A DNA stretch of 8,653 nucleotides, taken from contig CASEDW010000023.1 of NCBI GenBank assembly GCA_949286775.1, positions 1 to 8,653 of the forward strand, in the 5' to 3' direction. A program made the translations under genes and the position numbers. Within the stretch, counting starts at the first letter, position 1; the number at the start of each line of letters is the position of its first letter. This stretch comes from an uncultured Eubacteriales bacterium. GTDB lineage: Bacteria > Bacillota > Clostridia > Lachnospirales > Lachnospiraceae. This document shows, piece after piece, positions 1 through 7,127 of the stretch. Under the pieces are notes generated by a model. It searched no databases. It was not told the DNA's origin and was given only the letters and a program-made list of their open reading frames with translations.

Positions 1-29
1 AGGAGCATTCGCAGGGTAAAAAGATTTCT

Positions 30-58
30 TTGACAATTATTATGCAATTTAATATAAT
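30..58 (+). promoter_or_regulatory. Consensus sigma-A promoter upstream of rex
   Basis: The -35 hexamer TTGACA is at 30-35 and the -10 hexamer TATAAT at 53-58. Both match the housekeeping consensus exactly and the spacer is the optimal 17 bases. Transcription should start near 64-66, giving a leader of about 50 bases before the rex start at 116. There is no TG extension of the -10. It probably drives rex and the co-directional genes that follow, because no terminator is visible before 7178. Bases 1-29 carry no feature I can identify; stops in two of the three forward frames lie at 17-19 and 31-33. Confidence 0.85.
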
Positions 59-106
59 TGTGGGTATCTATGAAATTATGTCATTGTAGTTATCAACGGG
101 TTAGAT

Positions 107-111
107 AGGTG
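107..111 (+). promoter_or_regulatory. Weak ribosome binding site of rex
   Basis: AGGTG lies 4 bases before the ATG at 116. It is a shorter and more closely spaced Shine-Dalgarno match than those of the downstream genes (for example AGAAGGA before nnr and AGAGGAG before yebC). The consensus promoter may therefore be paired with modest translation of the repressor. That last point is inference. Confidence 0.5.
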
Positions 112-115
112 TAAT

Positions 116-760
116 ATGGAGAACAATAAAAAAGTATCTAAAGCGGTTATCAAGCGCCTGCCGAGGTACTACAGATACCTGGGCGAGCTGCTAAAAAGCG
201 GGATTGAACGTATATCGTCGGGCGAGCTCAGCAAGAGAATGCATGTTACGGCTTCTCAGATAAGGCAGGATCTCAATAACTTCGGAGGTTTCGGACAGCA
301 GGGATACGGATATAACGTCAAATATCTTCATGACGAGATAGGCGCAATACTGGGGCTTGACACGTCAAAGAATATAGTTATTATAGGAGCCGGAAATTTG
401 GGAAATGCTCTTTCAAATTATCCGGGATTCGGAAAATACAGTTTTAATATACTTGCGCTTTTCGATTCTGATCCGTCAAAAAAAGACAGCAACCGCCCTG
501 TTCCTGTTTTGATGATTGACGAGATCGACAAGTTCTTTGAAGAGCATCATGTGGATATTGCGGCTATAACAGTACCGAAGGCTTATGCCATAAGTACGGC
601 GCAAAAAGTAGTTTCACTTGGAGTAAAGGCCATATGGAATTTCGCCCAGGTCGATCTGAACGAGTATCTTCCGGAAGATGTTATCGTGCAGAATGTTCAC
701 CTGGCTGAAAGTCTGATGCAGCTTTCTTATAATATAAAAGCGTCTCATTTGAAAAAATAA
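116..760 (+). CDS. rex: Redox-sensing transcriptional repressor Rex
   Basis: A 214-residue protein, the usual length for Rex. The N-terminal winged helix (about residues 1-80) carries the family signature TASQIRQDLNNFGGFGQQGYGY-like block at residues 45-66, which contacts DNA. A Rossmann domain follows, with GxGxxG at G91, G93 and G96, and a FDSD acidic turn after the second strand (residues 116-119) expected to contact the adenine ribose. A C-terminal helix (about 193-208) matches the domain-swapped dimer helix of the family. Rex is a cytoplasmic homodimer that binds NADH and NAD+ competitively and represses fermentation and NADH-reoxidation genes when NAD+ is high. The ATG at 116 gives the canonical N-terminus. 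It is the first gene after the promoter and 44 bases before nnr. I saw no convincing Rex operator in its own leader. Confidence 0.96.
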   Translation: MENNKKVSKAVIKRLPRYYRYLGELLKSGIERISSGELSKRMHVTASQIRQDLNNFGGFGQQGYGYNVKYLHDEIGAILGLDTSKNIVIIGAGNLGNALSNYPGFGKYSFNILALFDSDPSKKDSNRPVPVLMIDEIDKFFEEHHVDIAAITVPKAYAISTAQKVVSLGVKAIWNFAQVDLNEYLPEDVIVQNVHLAESLMQLSYNIKASHLKK

Positions 761-790
761 ATCACCGAACATATATCTTAATATTAGTTG

Positions 791-797
791 AGAAGGA
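791..797 (+). promoter_or_regulatory. Ribosome binding site of nnr
   Basis: AGAAGGA lies 7 bases before the ATG at 805, a strong and well-spaced site. It fixes the start of nnr and shows that the gene is translated independently of rex. Confidence 0.8.
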
Positions 798-804
798 CAT
801 AACA

Positions 805-2313
805 ATGCGCAGAATACTGACTGTCGAAGAGATGAGCAGCGCTGATAAGTCAGCCGTCTGCTTTGGAATACCTTCGCTTGTTTTAATGGAAAGAGCGGCT
901 TTAAGCGTCGTTGAAGAGATCGTAAATCATGGATTAGATACTTCTTCAATACTTGTTTTGTGCGGACAGGGCAATAACGGAGGAGACGGCGCAGCCATCG
1001 CGAGGATATTCGCTGAACGAGGGATAAAGTCTGAAATAATGCTTTTTGGAAATCCTGATAAATTCAGCGAACAGCTTAAAATACAGCTTCATATTTGCGA
1101 GCACTATGATATAAATATCGTAAAAAAATACGAACCTGAAAAATATACTCTTGTGATAGACGCCATATTCGGAATCGGACTTCACAGAGATATTTCAGGA
1201 GAGATATATGAAGTGATTACTAAAGTCAACAACAGCGGTTCTGCTGTCGTAGCCGTTGACATTTCTTCGGGAATTTCAGGCAATACGGGAAAAGTAATGG
1301 GATGCGCCGTAAGAGCGGATATGACTGTAACTTTCGCGGCGGCGAAAACAGGCCATTATTTATATCCCGGAGCAGGTTATACAGGTGAGCTTGTTATAAA
1401 AGACATCGGCATTCCGGTGGGCGATAATGAAAAAAATTCACTATATAATATAGAAGAAAGTGATTTTAACGCTCTTCCGAAACGCGATGAAACAGGAAAC
1501 AAATCGACTTTTGGAAAGCTGCTTGTGATTGCCGGTTCAAAAGATATTTTCGGCGCTGCGTATCTTTGCGCTAAAGCGGCGCTTAAATGCGGAATAGGCA
1601 TGATCAGGGTAATTACCGAAAAATCTAATAAAACGGCGTTGAACACACTGCTTCCGGAAGCTTTTGTCGATACATACGATGAGAAAAAAGCCGATGAAGA
1701 GAAAATCGAAAATCTGATACGAACAGGACTTATCTGGGCTGACGGCGTCGTGATAGGGCCGGGGCTTGGGACAGACATATGCTCAGAAATGATTTTGGAA
1801 ACTTTTCTCAAATTAAACAGCCGTAAAGACTGTATGCTTCCGGTTGTATTTGACGCGGACGCGCTTAATATGATTGCAAAAGGCGAGTTTGACTGGAAAT
1901 TCGATGAGACTTTGAATGTGGTAACGCCTCATATCGGCGAGATGAGCAGGCTTGTAAATAAAACCGTCAGTGAAATAAAAGAAGATCTTATCGGTACAGC
2001 GAAAAAATTCGCGTATGAAAATAATGTAATCTGTGTTTTAAAAGACGCCAGAACTGTTGTCGCCTATCCTAAAGGCGATGTTTTTGTCAACACTTCCGGA
2101 TGCAGCGCCCTTGCTACAGCAGGCAGCGGCGACGTTCTATCGGGAATTATCGCCGCGTTCAGATTGAGATATATGAAAACCGGACTTCCGGTTGAAGCCA
2201 TGGCTGTTTATCTTCATGGCGCTTTGGGAAATATCGCGTCAAAGGATGCTTCGGCAGGTTCTGTAACAGCATCAGAACTGCCTGAAATATTAAATCAGAT
2301 CAATTTTTTATAG
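805..2313 (+). CDS. nnr: Bifunctional NAD(P)HX epimerase / ADP-dependent NAD(P)HX dehydratase
   Basis: A 502-residue fusion of the two nicotinamide-repair enzymes, close to the usual length of bacterial Nnr. Residues 1 to about 210 are the epimerase (YjeF N-terminal type): GQGNNGGDG at 54-62, DAIFGIG at 119-125, and VDISSG at 151-156, where most relatives have Pro-Ser-Gly. Residues about 230-502 are the ribokinase-like dehydratase: GKLLVIAGS at 237-245, GPGLG at 318-322, FDADALN at 349-355, TPHIGEM at 374-380, and AGSGDVLSGI at 439-448 containing the expected catalytic Asp443. The enzyme interconverts R and S hydrates of NADH and NADPH and dehydrates the S form using ADP, restoring usable cofactor. 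It sits 44 bases after rex and 16 before the yebC start. All key motifs are present, so both halves should be active. Confidence 0.95.
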   Translation: MRRILTVEEMSSADKSAVCFGIPSLVLMERAALSVVEEIVNHGLDTSSILVLCGQGNNGGDGAAIARIFAERGIKSEIMLFGNPDKFSEQLKIQLHICEHYDINIVKKYEPEKYTLVIDAIFGIGLHRDISGEIYEVITKVNNSGSAVVAVDISSGISGNTGKVMGCAVRADMTVTFAAAKTGHYLYPGAGYTGELVIKDIGIPVGDNEKNSLYNIEESDFNALPKRDETGNKSTFGKLLVIAGSKDIFGAAYLCAKAALKCGIGMIRVITEKSNKTALNTLLPEAFVDTYDEKKADEEKIENLIRTGLIWADGVVIGPGLGTDICSEMILETFLKLNSRKDCMLPVVFDADALNMIAKGEFDWKFDETLNVVTPHIGEMSRLVNKTVSEIKEDLIGTAKKFAYENNVICVLKDARTVVAYPKGDVFVNTSGCSALATAGSGDVLSGIIAAFRLRYMKTGLPVEAMAVYLHGALGNIASKDASAGSVTASELPEILNQINFL

Positions 2314-2314
2314 A

Positions 2315-2321
2315 AGAGGAG
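2315..2321 (+). promoter_or_regulatory. Ribosome binding site of the yebC-family gene
   Basis: AGAGGAG begins one base after the nnr stop and lies 8 bases before the ATG at 2330. An out-of-frame ATG at 2323 lies closer but gives no sensible protein. The 2330 start yields the conserved MSGHSKFANIKHKK N-terminus. Confidence 0.8.
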
Positions 2322-2329
2322 TATGAAAA

Positions 2330-3061
2330 ATGTCAGGACATTCAAAATTTGCAAACATCAAACATAAGAAAGAAAAAAATGACGCCAAAAAAGGCAAGAT
2401 TTTTACTATTATCGGTCGAGAGATCGTTATAGCCGTTAAAGAAGGCGGACCGGATCCTGCCAACAACAGCAAGCTTCGCGATGTTATCGCGAAAGCAAAA
2501 GCCAACAATATGCCGAATGATACGATCGAAAGAGGTATCAAAAAAGCGGCGGGCGATTCAAACGCCGACAATTACGAAAGAATAACATACGAAGGATACG
2601 GCCCGAACGGAATCGCCATCATCGTTGAGACTCTTACAGACAATAAAAACCGTACGGCGGCCGACGTAAGAAGCGCTTTTACAAAAGGAAGCGGAAGCAT
2701 AGGAACTCCGGGATGCGTATCTTTTATGTTCGATAAAAAAGGTCAGATAATCATCTCTAAAGAGGACTATGAGGCTGACGCTGACGAACTCATGATGACA
2801 GTGCTCGATATGGGAGCGGAAGACTTTATAGAAGAAGACGACTGCTATGAGATTCTCACAGATCCTGATGAATTTTCTGCGGTTAGAGAGCAGATCGAAA
2901 AAGCCGGCATTCCTATGGCGGAAGCCGACGTTACGATGATACCTCAGAACTATGTAAAATTAACTGATGAAGCGGCGCTTAAGAATCTTCAGAAAACCCT
3001 TGATCTTCTGGAAGATAACGACGACGTTCAGTATGTCTATACGAATCTTGACGAAGACTGA
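2330..3061 (+). CDS. YebC/PmpR (TACO1) family protein
   Basis: A 243-residue protein of normal family length. The N-terminal signature GHSKFANIKHKK (residues 3-14; Trp instead of Phe in many relatives) leads into the conserved GKIFTIIGREI block and a GGPDPANN...LR segment near residues 39-50. An NMPNDTIERGIKKA helix follows, and a long acidic C-terminal part ends in DLDED-like residues. The family was long annotated as transcriptional regulators. More recent work on bacterial members and mitochondrial TACO1 points to a translation role, relieving ribosome stalling at proline-rich stretches. Both roles place it in the cytoplasm. I did not resolve which paralogue (YebC or YebC2/YeeI) this is, so no symbol is given. 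It lies 16 bases after nnr and 63 bases before the ftsK start. Confidence 0.95.
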   Translation: MSGHSKFANIKHKKEKNDAKKGKIFTIIGREIVIAVKEGGPDPANNSKLRDVIAKAKANNMPNDTIERGIKKAAGDSNADNYERITYEGYGPNGIAIIVETLTDNKNRTAADVRSAFTKGSGSIGTPGCVSFMFDKKGQIIISKEDYEADADELMMTVLDMGAEDFIEEDDCYEILTDPDEFSAVREQIEKAGIPMAEADVTMIPQNYVKLTDEAALKNLQKTLDLLEDNDDVQYVYTNLDED

Positions 3062-3111
3062 TCGTATGGAATTCAAATCCAATATAGGTCGATATACAGG
3101 CTTTGATTGTT

Positions 3112-3117
3112 GAAAGG
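3112..3117 (+). promoter_or_regulatory. Ribosome binding site deciding the ftsK/spoIIIE start
   Basis: GAAAGG, followed by seven T residues, leads to the ATG at 3125. An in-frame TTG at 3107 would add six residues, but it lies upstream of this site and overlaps it. The ATG at 3125 (MSGKKKTNSKK) is therefore the better start. Confidence 0.75.
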
Positions 3118-3124
3118 TTTTTTT

Positions 3125-5704
3125 ATGAGCGGCAAAAAGAAGACAAACAGTAAAAAAATCATAGAAGAACAGATGACTCCGGTTAAAAGAGACATAATAC
3201 TTGTTCTCATAATACTCGTAGCGGCGCTGCTGTTCATCAGTAATTTAGGCTTTCTTGGACCTATAGGTTATGGATTGAGCTTTTTGATGTTCGGACTTTT
3301 CGGACTTCCCGCTTACGTTCTTCCGATAGTAGGAGCATACCTTGCTCTTTTTATGTTCGCGAATATGAATGATAAGCTCTATATGAAAAGAATGATCGGA
3401 ATCAGTGGATTTTACATTCTTGTCTGCGCACTCTGTCAGCTCATAATGACGGGATACGATCCGACATATTTAGTGTTTCAGGCCTTTTTAGACAGTTCCG
3501 CGAACCATATGGGCGGAGGCTTTTTAGGATGCTGTATTTCACAGCTGCTGGGATTTCTTGTCGGCGTAATCGGAGCTTATATAATTATTATTATAGGAAT
3601 GGTTATTTTCGCTATCATCATCACTCAGAAGCCCCTTGTAAGCTCGATGAAAGACCGTACGAAAGACGCCTATGATAAACACAGGGAAAATCTAAAAAGA
3701 AAGAAAGAACTTCAAAAGGCGGAAAAACAACGGAATTCACTGGATAACGATATCCTGAATCCTGAGAAACTCACTACGGCAAAACGAAAAAATTTGCTGT
3801 ACGATACGAAACTTGATAAAAAAGAAAAAGATACTGTTAAATTTGAATTGCCGGAACTTGATATCACGCCTGAATTTTTCGATAATATTGAAGAAACATC
3901 TGAAAACGTTGAAGATACAAATATTATTGAGTCGCTGCCCACGGAAAATGAATCATACGACGGGCAGGGCGCGGAAATCATCATAGAAAATTCAGATGAG
4001 GATTTCGAGCCGGAATATACTGAAAAAGCTGTAAACGACGATCTGGTGGAAATCAGCCGCGTCAGCGCGGATATGGGAATTTCTGAAAACCATACCGGAA
4101 AAGATGTTTTACTGGATGATAAAGAAGCGCATAAGATAAATTCTCAGAAGACAAAAGAGATAAATATCGAAAACAAGGGAAGCGCTCCCAAAATATCAGC
4201 GGATTCAGCCGTAAAAACAGCGAAAAAAGTTTATAAAAAACCTCCGATTACACTCTTGAATAAAGGAAATACAGGTAATTCAAAAGAAAGAACTTCACAC
4301 GTAAGGGAGACAGCGTTAAAACTGCAGCAGACGCTCCATAATTTCGGAGTCGAGGCGAAGGTTGTAAACGCCAGCTGCGGCCCTACAGTAACGAGATATG
4401 AGCTTCAGCCGGAGCAGGGGGTAAAGGTAAGCAAGATAGTGAATCTGGCCGACGATATAAAACTCAATCTTGCGGCTGCCGACATTCGTATCGAAGCTCC
4501 TATTCCGGGAAAAGCCGCCGTGGGTATAGAAGTGCCTAACAAGACGAATCATACTGTAGCTTTAAGAGAGCTTATAGATACGCCTGAATTTAAGAACAGC
4601 AAATCAACGCTTTCAATTACAGTGGGAAAAGATCTTTCGGGTAAACCTGTCATATCTGATATTGCGAAGATGCCGCATCTTCTCATAGCGGGTTCTACGG
4701 GAAGCGGTAAATCGGTATGTATAAATACATTTATCATGAGCATACTTTATAAGGCGACGCCTGATGAAGTTAAGATGATGCTGATAGACCCTAAGGTTGT
4801 GGAATTATCAATTTACAACGGCATTCCTCATCTTTTAAGCCCTGTAGTTACCGATCCTAAAAAGGCTGCGGGCGCGCTTCAATGGGCAGTGCAGGAGATG
4901 ATCAGAAGATATAATCTGTTTGCGGAGTTTTCAGTCCGCGATCTGAAGGGATATAACGCTAAAGCAGCGGAAATAGCTCCGGCAGCAAATGAAAATGAAA
5001 CAAAACCGGAAATTCTTCCGCAGATAGTTATTGTTGTAGACGAGCTTGCCGATCTTATGATGGCGGCGCCGGGTGAGGTTGAAGACGCTATATGCCGTCT
5101 TGCCCAGCTTGCGCGCGCGGCGGGCATACATCTGATTATCGCGACGCAGCGTCCTTCTGTAAACGTCATAACCGGACTTATCAAAGCAAATATGCCCTCA
5201 AGAATCGCTCTGTCCGTTACATCGGGCATCGACTCGCGTGTAATTATAGATATGAACGGCGCCGAAAAGCTTTTAGGCCGCGGCGATATGCTGTTCTATC
5301 CGGCGGGATATCAAAAACCGGCCCGTATCCAGGGAGGTTTTGTTTCGGATGAAGAGATTGAAAGGGTAGTAAACTTTCTGAAAAATAACGAAGAAGATGT
5401 TGTCTATGACAGTTCCATAGAAGAAGCTATAAACAATTCGGCAGTCGTTGCTTCGTCATCAAGCCAGACGGCGTCATCTGACGACAGAGACCTGTATTTT
5501 AAACAGGCCGGAAAGTTTATAATCGAAAAAGATAAAGCTTCCATAGGTATGCTTCAGCGCGTATTTAAGATAGGCTTCAACAGAGCGGCAAGGATAATGG
5601 ATCAGCTTTGTGAAGCGGGTGTCGTTGGCGAAGAAGAAGGAACTAAACCGAGAAAAATACTGATGACATTAGAACAGTTTGAAAATTATATTGAGGAGAA
5701 TTGA
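3125..5704 (+). CDS. FtsK/SpoIIIE-family DNA translocase
   Basis: An 859-residue hexameric motor that pumps double-stranded DNA across a division or sporulation septum. A short basic N-terminus precedes a membrane domain with about four hydrophobic segments (roughly residues 24-45, 50-80, 90-110 and 130-168). A highly charged, low-complexity linker spans about 170-380. The alpha domain holds GPTVTRYE (419-426). The RecA-like beta domain has Walker A GSTGSGKS (523-530, Lys529) and Walker B IVVDELAD with Asp639-Glu640. ATQRPS, DSRVI and GAEKLLGRGDML blocks, conserved in the family, follow. The C-terminal winged-helix gamma domain (about 790-855, FKIGFNRAARIMD) should read chromosome-orienting sequences. 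All motor motifs are intact. Sequence alone does not tell vegetative FtsK from sporulation SpoIIIE, so no symbol is given. The stop lies 4 bases before the next start. Confidence 0.96.
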   Translation: MSGKKKTNSKKIIEEQMTPVKRDIILVLIILVAALLFISNLGFLGPIGYGLSFLMFGLFGLPAYVLPIVGAYLALFMFANMNDKLYMKRMIGISGFYILVCALCQLIMTGYDPTYLVFQAFLDSSANHMGGGFLGCCISQLLGFLVGVIGAYIIIIIGMVIFAIIITQKPLVSSMKDRTKDAYDKHRENLKRKKELQKAEKQRNSLDNDILNPEKLTTAKRKNLLYDTKLDKKEKDTVKFELPELDITPEFFDNIEETSENVEDTNIIESLPTENESYDGQGAEIIIENSDEDFEPEYTEKAVNDDLVEISRVSADMGISENHTGKDVLLDDKEAHKINSQKTKEINIENKGSAPKISADSAVKTAKKVYKKPPITLLNKGNTGNSKERTSHVRETALKLQQTLHNFGVEAKVVNASCGPTVTRYELQPEQGVKVSKIVNLADDIKLNLAAADIRIEAPIPGKAAVGIEVPNKTNHTVALRELIDTPEFKNSKSTLSITVGKDLSGKPVISDIAKMPHLLIAGSTGSGKSVCINTFIMSILYKATPDEVKMMLIDPKVVELSIYNGIPHLLSPVVTDPKKAAGALQWAVQEMIRRYNLFAEFSVRDLKGYNAKAAEIAPAANENETKPEILPQIVIVVDELADLMMAAPGEVEDAICRLAQLARAAGIHLIIATQRPSVNVITGLIKANMPSRIALSVTSGIDSRVIIDMNGAEKLLGRGDMLFYPAGYQKPARIQGGFVSDEEIERVVNFLKNNEEDVVYDSSIEEAINNSAVVASSSSQTASSDDRDLYFKQAGKFIIEKDKASIGMLQRVFKIGFNRAARIMDQLCEAGVVGEEEGTKPRKILMTLEQFENYIEEN
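5693..5699 (+). promoter_or_regulatory. Ribosome binding site inside the ftsK 3' end
   Basis: GAGGAGA lies within the last codons of the translocase gene, 9 bases before the ATG at 5709. An in-frame ATG at 5679 lies upstream of this site and would add ten residues unrelated to the zinc-ribbon fold. The start at 5709 places the first CxxC at residues 3-6. The arrangement suggests translational coupling to the translocase. Confidence 0.8.
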
Positions 5705-5708
5705 TAAT

Positions 5709-7127
5709 ATGAAATGTTCTCATTGCGGCAGTCAGATACCTGACGGTGAGGTGATCTGTCCAAAGTGCGGACTTGAAGTACAGCTTGTGCCAAATTATGA
5801 AAATCTTGATATTGATATGATGGTCGTCCGAAACAATATGGACGAATGGGAATCACGTAAACTTGAGGAAGAACGTCAGAAGAGAAAAAAACAACTGCGA
5901 AATAAAAAGATAACGCATCTGCTGATGGCGATAGGAATTATCCTGATAGCTGTTATAGGAGTCGCGATAGCGACTAACAGTATTCTTGAGACAATGCGTG
6001 TCAACAGCGTTTCCGACTATGAAACGGCATATGAAGACGCGCTGAAATCTTATGAAAGCGGTCAGTATTCCGCCGCTTACAACATGATCAGCAGAGCGGT
6101 TGAACTGGACGGATCAAAATTAGATGCCCAGGCATTAAAGGGCAGAATCGCTTATGCCTGCGGAAATAAAGACGAAGCGAAAAGCATCCTTTTATCACTC
6201 ATAAGCGATGACGATTCCTTTGAACCTGCATATGATTATATTCTGGAAATATATATCGCGGAACAGGATTATAAAGCGATATATGATCTGATGAGCAAAG
6301 TAAGCAACGAGGATATAAAAACGGCATATGCGGGATATCTAGTAAATCCTCCTACAGTATCAGTTGAAGAGGGTACATATAATGCCGATCAGACTATAAG
6401 CCTTGCGGCCGATGAAGGATGCGTTATTTATTACACCACCGACGGAACGGAGCCTACGTTGGAATCAGCTGTTTATTCCTCACCGATCACTGTATCAGGC
6501 GGAAGCACCGTTTTGAAAATGATGAGCGTGAACAGCACCGATATTCACAGCTATACTGTTACAAAAACGTACAATATCGTATACGACGCTCCTGCTGCCG
6601 CGCAGTTTGACAAAGCGTCAGGTCAGTACACTGGCGACGACAATACGGTAACAGTAACTGTTCAGGAAGGATGCAAAGCTTATTACGCCTTTGATGCGAA
6701 ACCGCAGGTCGGAGTCAATGAATATACAGGTCCTGTAACGCTGCCGGAAGGAAAACATTTCTTCTATTGCATAGTTGTAAATGATAAAGGCGTTTCAAGT
6801 TCGATAAACGCCGCCGTATATGAGTATATCGCAGCGGTTGAGGAAGAACCTGTTGTAACAGAAGAGCCGGATTATGACGACAGCTATTATGACGAACCGG
6901 ATTATGACGAGCCTATTTATACTCCGCCATCAGGAGGAGAGACAAATCCGACACCGGATCCTACACCAAATCCGACACCGGATCCTACGCCAAATCCGAC
7001 ACCGGAACCAACACCTGAGCCAACGCCGGAACCGACACCGGAACCAACACCTGAACCAACGCCAGATCCGACACCAGATCCAACACCTGAACCAACGCCG
7101 GAACCGCCAACGCCTCCGGCAGAATAA
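5709..7127 (+). CDS. Zinc-ribbon, single-TM, TPR protein with two chitobiase-C-like domains and x-P-T-P tail
   Basis: A 472-residue membrane protein of unknown function. Visible in order: a zinc ribbon with Cys3, Cys6, Cys17 and Cys20; a charged, probably helical stretch (about 46-68) ending in KKQLRNKK; and one membrane helix (about 69-90). After this comes a TPR-like helical region (about 101-210). Next is a beta-rich domain (about 216-290) with the YYTTDGTEPT motif of chitobiase/hexosaminidase C-terminal or Fn3-associated domains. A second, more diverged copy (about 296-374) has YYAFDAKP at the equivalent place. An Asp/Tyr/Glu-rich stretch and 13 x-P-T-P units complete it. Positive charge before the helix predicts the zinc ribbon inside the cell and everything after the helix outside. 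The tail may span or contact the wall, which is inference. No catalytic residues or sorting motif are seen. It is probably co-expressed with the translocase. Confidence 0.88.
   Translation: MKCSHCGSQIPDGEVICPKCGLEVQLVPNYENLDIDMMVVRNNMDEWESRKLEEERQKRKKQLRNKKITHLLMAIGIILIAVIGVAIATNSILETMRVNSVSDYETAYEDALKSYESGQYSAAYNMISRAVELDGSKLDAQALKGRIAYACGNKDEAKSILLSLISDDDSFEPAYDYILEIYIAEQDYKAIYDLMSKVSNEDIKTAYAGYLVNPPTVSVEEGTYNADQTISLAADEGCVIYYTTDGTEPTLESAVYSSPITVSGGSTVLKMMSVNSTDIHSYTVTKTYNIVYDAPAAAQFDKASGQYTGDDNTVTVTVQEGCKAYYAFDAKPQVGVNEYTGPVTLPEGKHFFYCIVVNDKGVSSSINAAVYEYIAAVEEEPVVTEEPDYDDSYYDEPDYDEPIYTPPSGGETNPTPDPTPNPTPDPTPNPTPEPTPEPTPEPTPEPTPEPTPDPTPDPTPEPTPEPPTPPAE
6945..7100 (+). repeat. Tandem 12-base repeat encoding x-P-T-P units
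   Basis: Thirteen in-frame units of 12 bases encode Asn/Asp/Glu-Pro-Thr-Pro at residues 413-464: N,D,N,D,N then five E, two D and one E in the first position. An EPPTPPAE end follows. Third codon positions vary among units (ccg, cca, cct; aca, acg), so the array is imperfect and not a very recent expansion throughout. The first 24 bases are nearly duplicated by the next 24 (NPTPDPTP twice, differing only at a synonymous site), which looks like a more recent duplication. It forms the probable extracellular tail of the surrounding gene. Confidence 0.9.

Noticed and set aside
1..29. Possible 3' end of an upstream gene
   Set aside because: Too short to judge; stops occur at 17-19 and 31-33 in two forward frames and no motif identifies a product.
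59..101. Possible Rex operator in the rex leader (TTGTGG... at 58-63 and TTGTAG...TCAAC near 84-97)
   Set aside because: Only one half-site of the TTGTGA-N6-TCACAA or TTGTTAA-N4-TTAACAA pattern is approached in each case; the opposite half does not match, so autoregulation is not supported.
1377..1811. 144-codon open frame on the - strand inside nnr
   Set aside because: It lies entirely inside a well-conserved dehydratase domain, is rich in Ser/Pro as expected of an antisense frame, and has no recognisable domain.
3048..3098. Promoter before the translocase gene (TTGACG at 3048, TATACA at 3093)
   Set aside because: The two elements are far too widely spaced, and no -10-like hexamer stands 16-18 bases after the TTGACG.
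3107..3124. TTG start giving a translocase six residues longer
   Set aside because: The GAAAGG ribosome binding site lies downstream of this TTG and is well placed for the ATG at 3125.
4879..5229. 116-codon open frame on the - strand inside the translocase motor domain
   Set aside because: It is antisense to the Walker B region, whose protein sequence is fully conserved; no domain or plausible context is seen.
5679..5708. ATG at 5679 giving ten extra residues on the zinc-ribbon protein and overlapping ftsK
   Set aside because: The strong GAGGAGA site at 5693-5699 serves the ATG at 5709, which begins right at the zinc ribbon as in similar proteins.
6945..7100. Tandem repeats as a CRISPR or intergenic repeat array
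   Set aside because: The units are directly adjacent without spacers, stay in frame, and encode a standard proline-rich tail.
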